Shown here: one piece after another, positions 13,150-20,900 of the stretch
Position numbering within the stretch: the stretch's first letter is position 1
Layout: every line of letters begins with the position of its first letter
IMG/VR virus record: IMGVR_UViG_3300042402_007160
Location: 1 to 21,558 of that record
DNA from: a virus
Direction: 5' to 3' (one strand)
DNA length: 21,558 nucleotides
The notes under the pieces: generated by a model
What the model was told of the DNA's origin: nothing
Database searches by the model: none
The model's input: the letters and a program-made list of their open reading frames with translations, nothing else
Made by a program: the position numbers and the translations under genes

Positions 13150-14273
13150 TATGCAGCCTCGTAGCTTCCCGAAATAGTGATGTTATCTGCGTCGCCCCAT
13201 GTGAATGGGCCACCGTTGCCGACTACCACCCAAGTAGCCGTGCTAGCACTTGGACTAGTTACATTCACTGCAAAACTTGTTGTTGACCCTGTGTAGTTTC
13301 CATTTCCTATTCCGCCATACCAAGCAACTCCGCTATCAAGAATTGATGCAGAGAAGGTAAAGTTTGAGCTATGCGCAGTTACAGGAAGACCGAAGTTCCA
13401 GTGACCGCTTCCAGGGCTTGTTGTTGAACCATAGACGAGCTTCGCATAGAAGAAAACAGTTTTTCCAATTTGTTTATAGCGGCCAGATACCACTCCGTTG
13501 CCTAAAGAAAACCCTCCCCCATCAGCTGTAATAGTTGGCGTATATGAAGTCCATTCAGTCGATTCAATTGAAATACTTGCAGTTGAGCCTTCACCAGGGG
13601 TGTGAGAGATAGCAATACCGCTACCAGCATGCAAACCAGACACATAGTTTCCGACGGTGTCTGTTCCAAGGTTTATTGGGTCATTCGTCCACACAGATGC
13701 AGAACTGTTGTATTTTAAGAAATCCCCATTTTCCAATGTTGAAAAAGCAACATCAGATAGTCCGACAAGTGAAGTAGGGGAGTCAGTTGACCCGCTGCTT
13801 CCTACTTCGACCCAGAACGAGTCATAATAAACAAAAGTCTTTGCGCTGTCAGACTCAAACCAAAGGTCTCCAGATGAAGGTTCAGCTGGCGGCGTGTCGC
13901 TAATAGTGAGAGATGCGTTCCCCTGCCCAGCCCCTGCAGCAATCCATTGATTGTTCGCTCTAAAGTAAAGAGAGTTGCTGCTGTTGTCAACAATGAGTGC
14001 GCCGTTGGGAAGAGAAACGGTTGGAGATGCGCTTACTACTGAAGTTTGTAGCCCTCCACTGGCAGAGAAGTAACCCGGCGTTGCTATTGCCCCGGAAGCA
14101 GCTCTAAAAAGATTAGTATCAGAACTTGCAGAACCGTCGCTCCATGAAATTTTTCCGCCAGCATCTATTTTGACTCTAGCGACGTCTTCTTGATCTACAA
14201 AAACAGTCAATGCATCTGAACCAGCGGATGCTAGTTGCTTGATTGTAATTGGAACTATAAATTTCTGAGCCAC
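13149..14273 (-). CDS. Tail fibre/receptor-binding-like protein, 374 aa
   Basis: The start is GTG (read as MAQKFIVPITIKQLASAG) with GAGGTC just upstream. Residues 1-110 form an N-terminal region shared in style with the 494-aa neighbour. A short FRANNQWIAAGAG and SSGDLWFESD segment (about 104-150) is a common fibre linker. Next comes the same GDFLKYNSSASVWTNDPIN, GTDTVGNYVSGLHAGSGI, HTPGEGSTASISI module as in the 1187-aa protein. From about residue 238 a C-terminal beta domain begins (WTSYTPTITADGGGFSLGNG, then GRYKQIGKTVFFYAKL, NFGLPVTAH), of a kind frequent at the ends of phage tail and receptor-binding proteins. It probably assembles with the 1187-aa protein; the 58-aa gene lies between them. 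Confidence 0.83.
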   Translation of the reverse strand: MAQKFIVPITIKQLASAGSDALTVFVDQEDVARVKIDAGGKISWSDGSASSDTNLFRAASGAIATPGYFSASGGLQTSVVSASPTVSLPNGALIVDNSSNSLYFRANNQWIAAGAGQGNASLTISDTPPAEPSSGDLWFESDSAKTFVYYDSFWVEVGSSGSTDSPTSLVGLSDVAFSTLENGDFLKYNSSASVWTNDPINLGTDTVGNYVSGLHAGSGIAISHTPGEGSTASISIESTEWTSYTPTITADGGGFSLGNGVVSGRYKQIGKTVFFYAKLVYGSTTSPGSGHWNFGLPVTAHSSNFTFSASILDSGVAWYGGIGNGNYTGSTTSFAVNVTSPSASTATWVVVGNGGPFTWGDADNITISGSYEAA

Positions 14274-14335
14274 GACCTCAATCGTTTCTTTATATTTGAG
14301 TAACCCCTCGAGATTACACTACTTTTTAACTTTAA

Positions 14336-15820
14336 TTAACCAGTCACTACAATAACGTAGTCGCCTGCTGTGATTGTTCCGGAAAGGGTTACCGTTACTG
14401 TGTCGGCATTTGTGCGAACCGTGTCGCCTATCACCGTTGCCCCACTTGAGACTTCATAAATCTGAACAATAACGTCAAGTGAGTTAAACAAGTGCGTGAC
14501 TACGGTTGTAGATGTACCTGCAGCACTCGCTGCGCAGGCCTGTTTTGCGATGCGCGCGAGAGCTGAAGTAGAAGTTGTTGCGGCCCCAGCAGAGGTTTTT
14601 GTACCAAGGTTTATGCGCGCATCTACTACCGTTGAGGCACTAGTGCCACCATTTGCAATTGGTAGTTGTCCAGTTACAGCAGCGCTCGACGATAGTGACA
14701 AAGCTCCAAACTCTGGCACACCACCAGAGCCAGCCTGCAAAACCTGATATTGCGTTCCAGCAGCAGTTACATCAAGGGCATTTGTTCCGTCACCATAAAC
14801 GATTCCGTTATCAGTAAAAGTTTCAACTCCCGTACCACCAGCAGTTACCGCAACGGTTGCTGCGTCCCATGTACCAGTGGTAATTGTTCCAAGGGTCGTG
14901 ATGGTTGATTGACCGGCATAGGTGGATGCAATGTCGACAGAATTGGCATTGACGGTAATGCGGTCTGCTGTCCCAACAACATCAAGAGTGTTTCCGCTCT
15001 TCGTAAGACCAGCACCAGCAATGACTTGACCAGCGCCCGAGAACTGAACAAAGGTTAGCCCTGTTGTTCCAAGGGTAATCGCGTCGTTTGTCGTAAGAAC
15101 AAAACCATTGTCTGCGTTTACTGTACCTTCAGAAACGAAGGTGAACATTCCTGTCGTAACTTTTGCTGACGTATTTGCATCATCCGCACGAGAAGCCGCA
15201 CCAGAAGCAACGGCTACATAGATACCGTTTTCCGATGCCGTACTCTGGTCTTTGAGGAGAACTCTGTCGCCAGCAACAAGCGTTACGCCGTCAATTACGT
15301 CTCCTGCTTCGAGAGCTGAAGCGATTGCCACCGGAGCAACGGAGGCAACTCTTACCGATGCCTTAACATCAAGACCTTGACGAGCAGCGTCTACATAACC
15401 TTTGGTGGCAATGTGGGCATTATCTGTTGGTTCGGCAACTTTTGCATTCCCATTAGCGTCACGCTTGACAAGTTTGCTGGCTGTCGCATCTGATGTTGCA
15501 TCTGTGAGCATTTGCCACATCGCTGCTGGCAATAGACCAGCGCTGTCTGTGTCGGCAACAGCGAGAGTAAGAGTAATTGTTCCATTTGATTCAGAAACCG
15601 TAAGGGCTTCAGCAATTCCTGCGCCACCACCAGAAACAATGGTGTGGGGAATGGAAACAAACGCAGCACCCGTGTACACCTTGATGGTGTCAGTCGCAGT
15701 GTTGTAGATGAGACGACCTTCAAAATTGCCTGATGCTGGGTCTGTAGCCAACTTTTCAAAAGTGGCATTCAGAATTTGGTTCTGATTTAGGTCAATGTTT
15801 GTTAGAAATTTTTGTGCCAT
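14336..15820 (-). CDS. Tail fibre-like protein, 494 aa
   Basis: The chain starts MAQKFLTNIDLNQNQILNAT, followed by NFEGRLIYNTATDTIKVYTG, a recurrent N-terminal module in phage fibres that attaches to the baseplate or preceding fibre. A HIATKGYVDAARQGLDVKAS block at about 135-155 and a RVLLKDQSTASENGIYV segment match the equivalent part of the 1187-aa protein, as do LTKSGNTLDV and TADRITVNANSVDI. The C-terminal ~60 residues (THLFNSLDVIVQIYEVSSG, VTVTLSGTITAGDYVIVV) form a small beta domain found at the ends of many fibre proteins. An AGAGGAAAA ribosome site precedes the ATG. The 62 bases after it (14274-14335) hold no gene. Confidence 0.85.
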   Translation of the reverse strand: MAQKFLTNIDLNQNQILNATFEKLATDPASGNFEGRLIYNTATDTIKVYTGAAFVSIPHTIVSGGGAGIAEALTVSESNGTITLTLAVADTDSAGLLPAAMWQMLTDATSDATASKLVKRDANGNAKVAEPTDNAHIATKGYVDAARQGLDVKASVRVASVAPVAIASALEAGDVIDGVTLVAGDRVLLKDQSTASENGIYVAVASGAASRADDANTSAKVTTGMFTFVSEGTVNADNGFVLTTNDAITLGTTGLTFVQFSGAGQVIAGAGLTKSGNTLDVVGTADRITVNANSVDIASTYAGQSTITTLGTITTGTWDAATVAVTAGGTGVETFTDNGIVYGDGTNALDVTAAGTQYQVLQAGSGGVPEFGALSLSSSAAVTGQLPIANGGTSASTVVDARINLGTKTSAGAATTSTSALARIAKQACAASAAGTSTTVVTHLFNSLDVIVQIYEVSSGATVIGDTVRTNADTVTVTLSGTITAGDYVIVVTG

Positions 15821-15832
15821 TTTTCCTCTACT

Positions 15833-16141
15833 TTACGTGAGATACGCGTACCCAGAAAACGCAGCAGAGAAAATCACCGTAATCTGAGTGTTGCTATTGT
15901 ATTGTACCTCACCAAATACATGCGTATCCGCAGAGTCCACAATGGTTACTGAAGGCTTTCCGCCAAGGCTATGATTTACAACCCACGTAGTTGATGCTTG
16001 ACTTTGAGTATGAACGTGCCTGCGTGTATTCCCTGAAGCGCCACCAAGCTGTACTAGTACCTGATTTGGAGCGTCTTGATCGACAAGTACCCTGTTTGCG
16101 GAATCTTCCGTAATAATTACATTGTTTGGAATGTTGGTCAC
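15833..16141 (-). CDS. Small virion protein with NHSLGGKPSVTIVDS beta domain
   Basis: The 102-aa protein starts with GTG overlapping the preceding stop (GTGA). After a charged N-terminal stretch (EDSANRVLVDQDAPNQVLVQ), residues about 50-102 form the domain TTWVVNHSLGGKPSVTIVDS, then GEVQYNSNTQITVIFSAAF ending in SGYAYLT. This small beta unit occurs as a free protein or fibre tip in many tailed phages; a related unit closes the 494-aa fibre downstream. It is probably a baseplate or fibre-associated component. Function beyond this is unknown. Confidence 0.8.
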   Translation of the reverse strand: MTNIPNNVIITEDSANRVLVDQDAPNQVLVQLGGASGNTRRHVHTQSQASTTWVVNHSLGGKPSVTIVDSADTHVFGEVQYNSNTQITVIFSAAFSGYAYLT

Positions 16142-16515
16142 CGCGTGACTCCTTTAGATACGTAGAAGTTCCCTTGGAGCACTCGAGAAACTTCTCCGTT
16201 GGGTGCTTCTATCTCCAAATCATACACGCCATTATTTTCGAGAGAAGCACTTACCGAAGCAGAAACAGATATTGCTATATCGTTTTGATCAACTCCGGAA
16301 GCAACGACCATTGCGCCATTTTCGGTAGTCAACTCAAGATAAAATGTACTAGCGTCAACTGTTCTGCGAACTTGCATTCTTGCTTTAAACCCAACAAGGT
16401 TGTAGGGTTCGTAAAGTTCATCCGTGGTGGGGCTGGCTATTGGGGCCTCTACGTAAATGTTTCTAGTAAAATTAGTGCCCTGCTCCAAATAAAAATTGTG
16501 ATTCCCTGCTCTCAT
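16138..16515 (-). CDS. Small virion/baseplate-associated protein, 125 aa
   Basis: It is the first gene of the leftward unit. The sequence (NHNFYLEQGTNFTRNIYVEA, NLVGFKARMQVRRTVDAS, LELTTENG, GVYDLEIEAPNGEVSRVLQG, VSKGVTR) fits a common phage protein type with two beta sheets: an ExGxxF start, a GY-ARMQIR strand, and a VYDLEL..G.V.RLL.G end. These proteins sit at the head of fibre operons and are often annotated as hypothetical or baseplate-related; the job is not proven. GGAG lies 10 bases before the ATG. The gene abuts the divergent promoter region. Confidence 0.78.
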   Translation of the reverse strand: MRAGNHNFYLEQGTNFTRNIYVEAPIASPTTDELYEPYNLVGFKARMQVRRTVDASTFYLELTTENGAMVVASGVDQNDIAISVSASVSASLENNGVYDLEIEAPNGEVSRVLQGNFYVSKGVTR

Positions 16516-16534
16516 TTTGCAAAAGCTCCATTGA

Positions 16535-16563
16535 TTGACCGCGGTTATTACTTATTGTAGATT
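16535..16563 (+). promoter_or_regulatory. Candidate sigma70-type promoter for the rightward cassette
   Basis: TTGACC at 16535-16540 (five of six to consensus) is followed after exactly 17 bases by TAGATT at 16558-16563 (four of six). It lies 55 bases upstream of the ATG at 16618 and points toward the glycosyltransferase cassette. The optimal spacing is the main support. Confidence 0.5.
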
Positions 16564-16566
16564 ATA
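16561..16566 (-). promoter_or_regulatory. Candidate -10 element for the leftward structural unit
   Basis: The minus strand reads TATAAT inside TAAATATAATC, about 45 bases before the ATG at 16515. No good -35 is visible at the normal distance, so activation by a phage factor is possible. It overlaps the -10 of the rightward promoter, so the two could interfere with each other. It does not exactly match the T4 late TATAAATA box. Confidence 0.4.
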
Positions 16567-16617
16567 TTTACCTTCACTATCTACAGTATCTATCCGTTTC
16601 CGGCTTTAAGGCAACTC

Positions 16618-17715
16618 ATGAAAAAGCGTCAAAAACCATCCATAGGATTTCTAACCACGGATTGGTCTTGGGGAACGGACCCGCTTCAGATGAATGGGTG
16701 CGCTTGGTATAGATGTAAATTACCCGGTGATCAACTTGTCAAACGCGGCTGGAAGTGCGCTGTCGGGATGCCTGGGTGGAATGAAAAACATGGATTTGGG
16801 ATGCTCGCCGAAAACAATACGGCAGTCCATGGCTGGGACATTGTTGTTTTTAAATTGATAATGCATAAAGATGCGCTTGACAATATTCTAAAAGCTAAAG
16901 AAATGAAGCAAAAAATCGTAGTAGACATTGACGACTGGTTCGTTGGCCTAGAGAAGACAAATAGGGCTTACGATGCAACAGATCCCGAAAAAAACCCCGA
17001 CCAGAACAGGGCCATATACGAACAAATCATAATGGAAGCTTTTGCTGTAATCTGTTCTACTGAGTTTTTATATAATTATTATTCAAAAATAAGAAAAAAT
17101 GTATTCCTGGTTAGAAATGGCATAGATCTCGAGCGGTGGAGGGTAAAGCCGTCAGTGCGACCTCACAAAAAAGTACGCGTGGGTTGGGTGGGGGCCACTC
17201 CATGGAGGTCAAACGATCTGGAACAGCTTAGAAATTTTTTCCCTGATTTTATTAAAAAAAACAATTTGTTGTTTCATCATTCAGGGCACACAATAAACGC
17301 GCCAAAAGCCAATGAATTACTCGGAGTGCCAGACGAAGTAACAAGGCTTACTCCGCTTGTCCCAATCCTTTCATATCCTGGTTTGCTTTTGCCAATAGAT
17401 ATAGGAATCATCCCATTAAACAACATTCAATTCAACCACGCAAAATCTTTTATCAAAGGCCTTGAGTACGCAGCTGCTGGAGTGCCATTTGTAGCCTCGG
17501 CCCTCCCTGAATATGAGCTCCTAGCTTCGCAAGGAATAGGGAGAATTGCAAGAACCGATGCGGAATGGGAAGCAAACCTAACAGACCTACTGGATTATCG
17601 GCTTAGGCGTGACGAGATGATAGTAAACAGAGAAGTTCTAGAACAGTTTTCTATGTCAGCGAGGGCTCCTGAATGGGAAACAACAATGCGGGAAATATTA
17701 GAGATGGAAATGTAA
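16618..17715 (+). CDS. GT-B glycosyltransferase
   Basis: The 365-aa protein resembles GT4-type glycosyltransferases of the GT-B fold, which move a sugar from a nucleotide donor to an acceptor. Residues 1-175 would be the acceptor half, with KIVVDIDDWF at 99-108 and VFLVRNGIDLERW at 162-174, the usual hinge to the donor half. The donor half contains VRVGWVGATPW at 187-196, PIDIGIIPL at 259-267 and HAKSFIKGLEYAAAGVPFVA at 274-293. In the last motif K277-S278 and E283 correspond to the donor-binding region, though the classical EX7E motif is altered. No membrane segment is seen. It opens the rightward cassette, and the next gene follows after six bases. The acceptor may be a phage or host glycan. 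Confidence 0.82.
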   Translation: MKKRQKPSIGFLTTDWSWGTDPLQMNGCAWYRCKLPGDQLVKRGWKCAVGMPGWNEKHGFGMLAENNTAVHGWDIVVFKLIMHKDALDNILKAKEMKQKIVVDIDDWFVGLEKTNRAYDATDPEKNPDQNRAIYEQIIMEAFAVICSTEFLYNYYSKIRKNVFLVRNGIDLERWRVKPSVRPHKKVRVGWVGATPWRSNDLEQLRNFFPDFIKKNNLLFHHSGHTINAPKANELLGVPDEVTRLTPLVPILSYPGLLLPIDIGIIPLNNIQFNHAKSFIKGLEYAAAGVPFVASALPEYELLASQGIGRIARTDAEWEANLTDLLDYRLRRDEMIVNREVLEQFSMSARAPEWETTMREILEMEM

Positions 17716-17721
17716 ATAGAA

Positions 17722-18378
17722 GTGGATATCAATTTTTCTTTCTGCATCGTTACTGGATACCAGGACACTGCCCGCCTTGAGCAAATTATAGAAAATATAA
17801 TTTCTTTGTCAATTCCACATTATGAAATATTAATTATTGGTGGGGAAAGAAAAGATTTTAGTCATCAAAACGAAAAAGTAATTTTTTTAGATTTTGACGA
17901 ATCAGTAAAACCTTTATGGATAACTAAGAAAAAAAACATTCTGTCACGGGCTGCCAAGTATGAAAATTTAGTGATAATGCACGATTATCATGTTTTTAAC
18001 GATGATTGGTATGAAGAATTCACAAAGTTTGGAACCGACTGGGATGTGTGTTCCTGCCCTCAGTATCTTATAAATGGCGCAAGAAACCCAATGGACTGGT
18101 CGTTGTGGGATAAGCCGGGACACGGTAGGGCATGGAGTCTTGACTATGACGACTGGTCACAAACTCAATATATGTATATATCTGGTGGATTCTTTATTGT
18201 CAAAAAACACGTAATGCTAGAAGAGCCGCTTGACGAATCTCGTGGATGGAACGAAGCAGAGGATGTTGAGTGGTCACTTCGTATTAGAGACAAGTACGTA
18301 ATGAAGTGCAACAAAAACAGTATTGTTCGCCACAATAAGTGGCACAGACATGCGGGGATAAACCCAGATGAAAAATAA
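17722..18378 (+). CDS. GT-A (family 2-like) glycosyltransferase
   Basis: The 218-aa protein starts with GTG. FSFCIVTGYQDTARLEQIIE at 5-24 and YEILIIGGERKD fit the nucleotide-binding beta-alpha start of GT-A enzymes. NLVIMHDYHVFNDDWYEEF at 82-100 carries the acidic motif (HDYH in place of DxD) expected to hold the metal and sugar nucleotide. ISGGFFIVKK at 153-162 and GWNEAEDVEWSLRIRDK at 175-191 supply the acceptor region with the catalytic-base ED pair, and H204 could be a metal ligand. No transmembrane segment is present. It overlaps the start of the next gene by 11 bases. Sugar specificity cannot be read from the sequence. Confidence 0.78.
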   Translation: MDINFSFCIVTGYQDTARLEQIIENIISLSIPHYEILIIGGERKDFSHQNEKVIFLDFDESVKPLWITKKKNILSRAAKYENLVIMHDYHVFNDDWYEEFTKFGTDWDVCSCPQYLINGARNPMDWSLWDKPGHGRAWSLDYDDWSQTQYMYISGGFFIVKKHVMLEEPLDESRGWNEAEDVEWSLRIRDKYVMKCNKNSIVRHNKWHRHAGINPDEK

Positions 18379-19741
18379 TTTTCTTGTTATTTTCGACCTT
18401 GACGGTGTACTAATAGAGTCAAGAGATGTGCATTTTGATTCTTTGAATATTGCCCTGAGTAGGGTAGACCCAAAATACGTTATTTCACAAGAAGAACATC
18501 TTTCCAAATATGACGGCCTGGGAACAACAACGAAGCTAAGAATGCTTACCGAAGAGAAAGGACTTTCCGGTTCTTTTCATCAACAGATATGGGAAGATAA
18601 ACAAAAAGCAACCCTTACAATACTTTCTGGCTTTCCTAAAAACTATGTTGCTATAGACATAATGCAAACCCTCAAAGAAAAGGGGTGGAAAATTGCTGTT
18701 GCATCAAACGCGATAAGGGAAACCGTTATCACAGCGCTCGATGCAATCGGCGTACTAAAGTATGTCAGCTACATCATGAGCAATGAAGACGTCAGGAACC
18801 ATAAGCCACATCCGGAGATGTATTGGCAATGCATGGTTTCATCGGACGCAAGCCCTGCAAATACCATAATTATTGAAGATTCACATATAGGCAGGGAGGG
18901 TGCGCTAAGTTCTGGAGCAAACCTGCACGCAATCAAGAATGCTAGCGATTTGAATAAAGAGCGATTAATGCGCTTTGTTGAAGAAATAGAAAACAGGGGC
19001 AAGAAACCTGTTGCATGGAGAAATGAAAAAATGAACGTTTTGATACCGATGGCTGGCGCTGGCTCTAGATTTGCACAGGCTGGATATACATTTCCAAAAC
19101 CATTAATTGAAGTCAATGGGAAGCCAATGATTCAGGTGGTTGTTGAGAATCTTAATGTTGATGCTCACTTTATTTTCTTGGTTCAAAAAGAACATTATGA
19201 GAAATATAATCTCAAACAAGTTCTTGGATTAATTAAGCCAGGGTGCGACATTGTCCTAGTTGACGGGATGACAGAGGGCGCTGCTTGTACGACTCTACTT
19301 GCATCTGGCTTGATAGATAACGACGAGCCATTGCTTATGGCAAACTCCGACCAGATAGTTGATTGGGACAGCAATGAGTGCCTTTACGCATTTGGGGCAG
19401 AAGGTGTTGATGGTGGAATCCTTACGTTCAAGGCAACTCATCCGAAATGGTCTTATGCGAAGCTTGGCGATGACGGATTGGTTAGTGAGGTAGCAGAAAA
19501 AAATCCAATCTCAGATAATGCCACTGTTGGCATTTACTACTGGAAACACGGTTCAGATTATGTCAAATATGCAAACCAGATGATAGAAAAAAATATTAGA
19601 ACCAATAATGAGTTTTATGTTTGCCCAGTGTTCAATGAAGCAATAAACGACCAGAAAAAGATTCGAATTAAAGAAGTGCCAAAAATGTGGGGAATAGGGA
19701 CCCCAGAAGACCTCAACTATTACTTGGAGAACAATAAATGA
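18368..19741 (+). CDS. Bifunctional HAD phosphatase-nucleotidyltransferase fusion
   Basis: The 457-aa protein combines two enzymes. Residues 1 to about 205 are a HAD hydrolase of the beta-phosphoglucomutase-like type: D10 and D12 in IFDLDGVLIES, S113 in VASNA, K146 in NHKPHPEMYW and E170-D171 in IIIEDSHIG, with a helical cap between. Residues about 222-457 are a sugar-1-phosphate-type nucleotidyltransferase: MAGAGSRFAQAG at 228-239, FPKPLIEVNGKPMI at 242-255, EGAACTTLLAS at 303-313 and LLMANSDQIVDWD at 322-334. Both active sites look complete. Together they could make an activated sugar or polyol for the two upstream glycosyltransferases. The base (CTP, GTP, UTP or dTTP) cannot be fixed. The 3' end overlaps the methyltransferase start by four bases (ATGA). 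Confidence 0.85.
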   Translation: MKNNFLVIFDLDGVLIESRDVHFDSLNIALSRVDPKYVISQEEHLSKYDGLGTTTKLRMLTEEKGLSGSFHQQIWEDKQKATLTILSGFPKNYVAIDIMQTLKEKGWKIAVASNAIRETVITALDAIGVLKYVSYIMSNEDVRNHKPHPEMYWQCMVSSDASPANTIIIEDSHIGREGALSSGANLHAIKNASDLNKERLMRFVEEIENRGKKPVAWRNEKMNVLIPMAGAGSRFAQAGYTFPKPLIEVNGKPMIQVVVENLNVDAHFIFLVQKEHYEKYNLKQVLGLIKPGCDIVLVDGMTEGAACTTLLASGLIDNDEPLLMANSDQIVDWDSNECLYAFGAEGVDGGILTFKATHPKWSYAKLGDDGLVSEVAEKNPISDNATVGIYYWKHGSDYVKYANQMIEKNIRTNNEFYVCPVFNEAINDQKKIRIKEVPKMWGIGTPEDLNYYLENNK

Positions 19742-20445
19742 GCAAAGACAAAAAAGACTATCTAGATATGCAGAACTCGTACTACGACGGATATGCAAGT
19801 CAGTGGACCTTAAATTTTAGAGACCCAGTTGTTGGTTCATATGATGCGCACAATAACTGGAGCGACTACGATAACTATTTATTTAAAGATTTTGAAACAA
19901 ATGGACTTTTAGCACTCGAATACGGTTGTGGTCCTGGAAGAAATTTAGTTAAGTTTTCCACGAGGTTTCAGCGTATTGATGGCATTGACATATCAAGTGT
20001 AAATATTGAAAAAGCAAAAATAAATCTTGAGCATAATGGGATCCGTGATTCACTTCTATTCACGACATCCGGAGATAATCTTTCTCAAGTTGAGTCAGAA
20101 TCTTATGATGTTGTTTTTGCTGTTATATGCTTTCAACACATATGTGTTCACGAAATACGATTAGCAATACTTGCTGATATCCATAGAGTTCTTAAAACAG
20201 GGGGGCGGCTTTGCTTTCAAATGGGCTATGGTGGTAAGGGAGAAATTCCAACTGCCTCATATTACGACAACAATTACGATGCTGGCAGCACGAATGGGCA
20301 CGCTGATGTCAGTATAAAAGATGAATCTGAGTTGATTGACGATCTAACAAACGTGCTTGGATATAAAAACTACAGGTCTGACATTAGGCAAACTGGCCCT
20401 GGGGATAACCATAAAAACTGGATATGGGTACAGGTTGAAAAATGA
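19738..20445 (+). CDS. Class I SAM-dependent methyltransferase
   Basis: The 235-aa product has the SAM-binding loop LLALEYGCGPGRNLVKF at 57-73, an acidic residue D84 in DGIDISSVNIEKAK that would hold the ribose, an ESYDVVFAVICFQHI motif at 121-135 and VLKTGGRLCFQMGYG at 151-165. The fold is of the Methyltransf_11/25 type, which methylates small molecules, lipids or sugars. An extra stretch after 165 (ASYYDNNYDAGSTNGHADVS) may cover the active site. It overlaps genes on both sides by four bases and is thus translated with the cassette. The likely role is methylation of the sugar or polyol made here, but the substrate is not shown by the sequence. Confidence 0.8.
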   Translation: MSKDKKDYLDMQNSYYDGYASQWTLNFRDPVVGSYDAHNNWSDYDNYLFKDFETNGLLALEYGCGPGRNLVKFSTRFQRIDGIDISSVNIEKAKINLEHNGIRDSLLFTTSGDNLSQVESESYDVVFAVICFQHICVHEIRLAILADIHRVLKTGGRLCFQMGYGGKGEIPTASYYDNNYDAGSTNGHADVSIKDESELIDDLTNVLGYKNYRSDIRQTGPGDNHKNWIWVQVEK

Positions 20446-20900
20446 GATTTATATCGCACAGGGGTAACCTGACTGGAATTAACAGAGAATTAGAAAATTC
20501 ACCAGAATATGTGGTTGATGCAATTAAAAAAGGTTTTGATGTTGAAATAGACCTCAGGACGCACTTGGGCAAAATGTACCTTGGGCACGATGAGCCGCAG
20601 TATAAAATAGAAGATAAATGGCTGCAAATGTATTCGAGCAGCTTATGGATCCATTGTAAAGATTTTGAATCATTAGACCACTCTATGAATATGGGTTATC
20701 ATTGCTTCTTTCATAACATTGACGCATACACGATAACGAGTCGCAGTTTTGTTTGGGCTTACCCTGGCAGTCAAATTGCTTCAAGGCTTTGTATATCTGT
20801 TCTTCCTGAAAGGGCAGAAGGCTTGATCGGCCTAAAAGCACACGACTATTACGGCGTATGTTCTGATTTTGTACAGGAACTGGAAGCTGCTTATGAGTGA
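20442..20900 (+). CDS. Compact glycerophosphodiester phosphodiesterase-like protein
   Basis: The 152-aa protein keeps the active-site pattern of glycerophosphodiester phosphodiesterases (GDPD): H6-R7-G8 in ISHRGN, E18-N19 in RELENSPEYV, E35 and D37 in GFDVEIDLRT and H49 in YLGHDEPQY. A lysine in WIHCKDF (K73) may correspond to the family's later conserved Lys. Usual GDPD proteins are about 240 aa, so the second half of the TIM barrel appears shortened and substrate binding may differ. It sits between two methyltransferases and after the nucleotidyltransferase, which suggests work on a phosphodiester-linked polyol or sugar rather than lipid turnover (inference). No signal peptide is visible. 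The ATG overlaps the preceding stop as ATGA. Confidence 0.7.
   Translation: MRFISHRGNLTGINRELENSPEYVVDAIKKGFDVEIDLRTHLGKMYLGHDEPQYKIEDKWLQMYSSSLWIHCKDFESLDHSMNMGYHCFFHNIDAYTITSRSFVWAYPGSQIASRLCISVLPERAEGLIGLKAHDYYGVCSDFVQELEAAYE

Larger units (their letters stand above)
10707..13685 (-). repeat. Five dispersed copies of a GTDTxGNYVSxLxAGTGI module across two fibre genes
   Basis: Related segments of about 100-125 bp lie at about 10707-10805, 11929-12050, 12124-12219, 12640-12763 (1187-aa gene) and 13585-13685 (374-aa gene). Each codes a variant of LGTDTTGNYVSSLVAGTGI followed by HTPGEGS or NNSGE. Several are also preceded by a GDFLKWNGSAWVNDA-like motif. Sharing between two different genes shows module exchange between neighbouring fibres. 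Confidence 0.85.

Noticed and set aside
14274-14335. Weak hairpin between the 494-aa and 374-aa fibre genes, possible terminator
   Set aside because: The arms are short with a mismatch and no T-tract follows, so termination is not supported.
16555-16572. T4-type late promoter (TATAAATA) before the structural unit
   Set aside because: The minus strand reads TAAATATAATC, which does not contain the exact late box; recorded only as a candidate -10.
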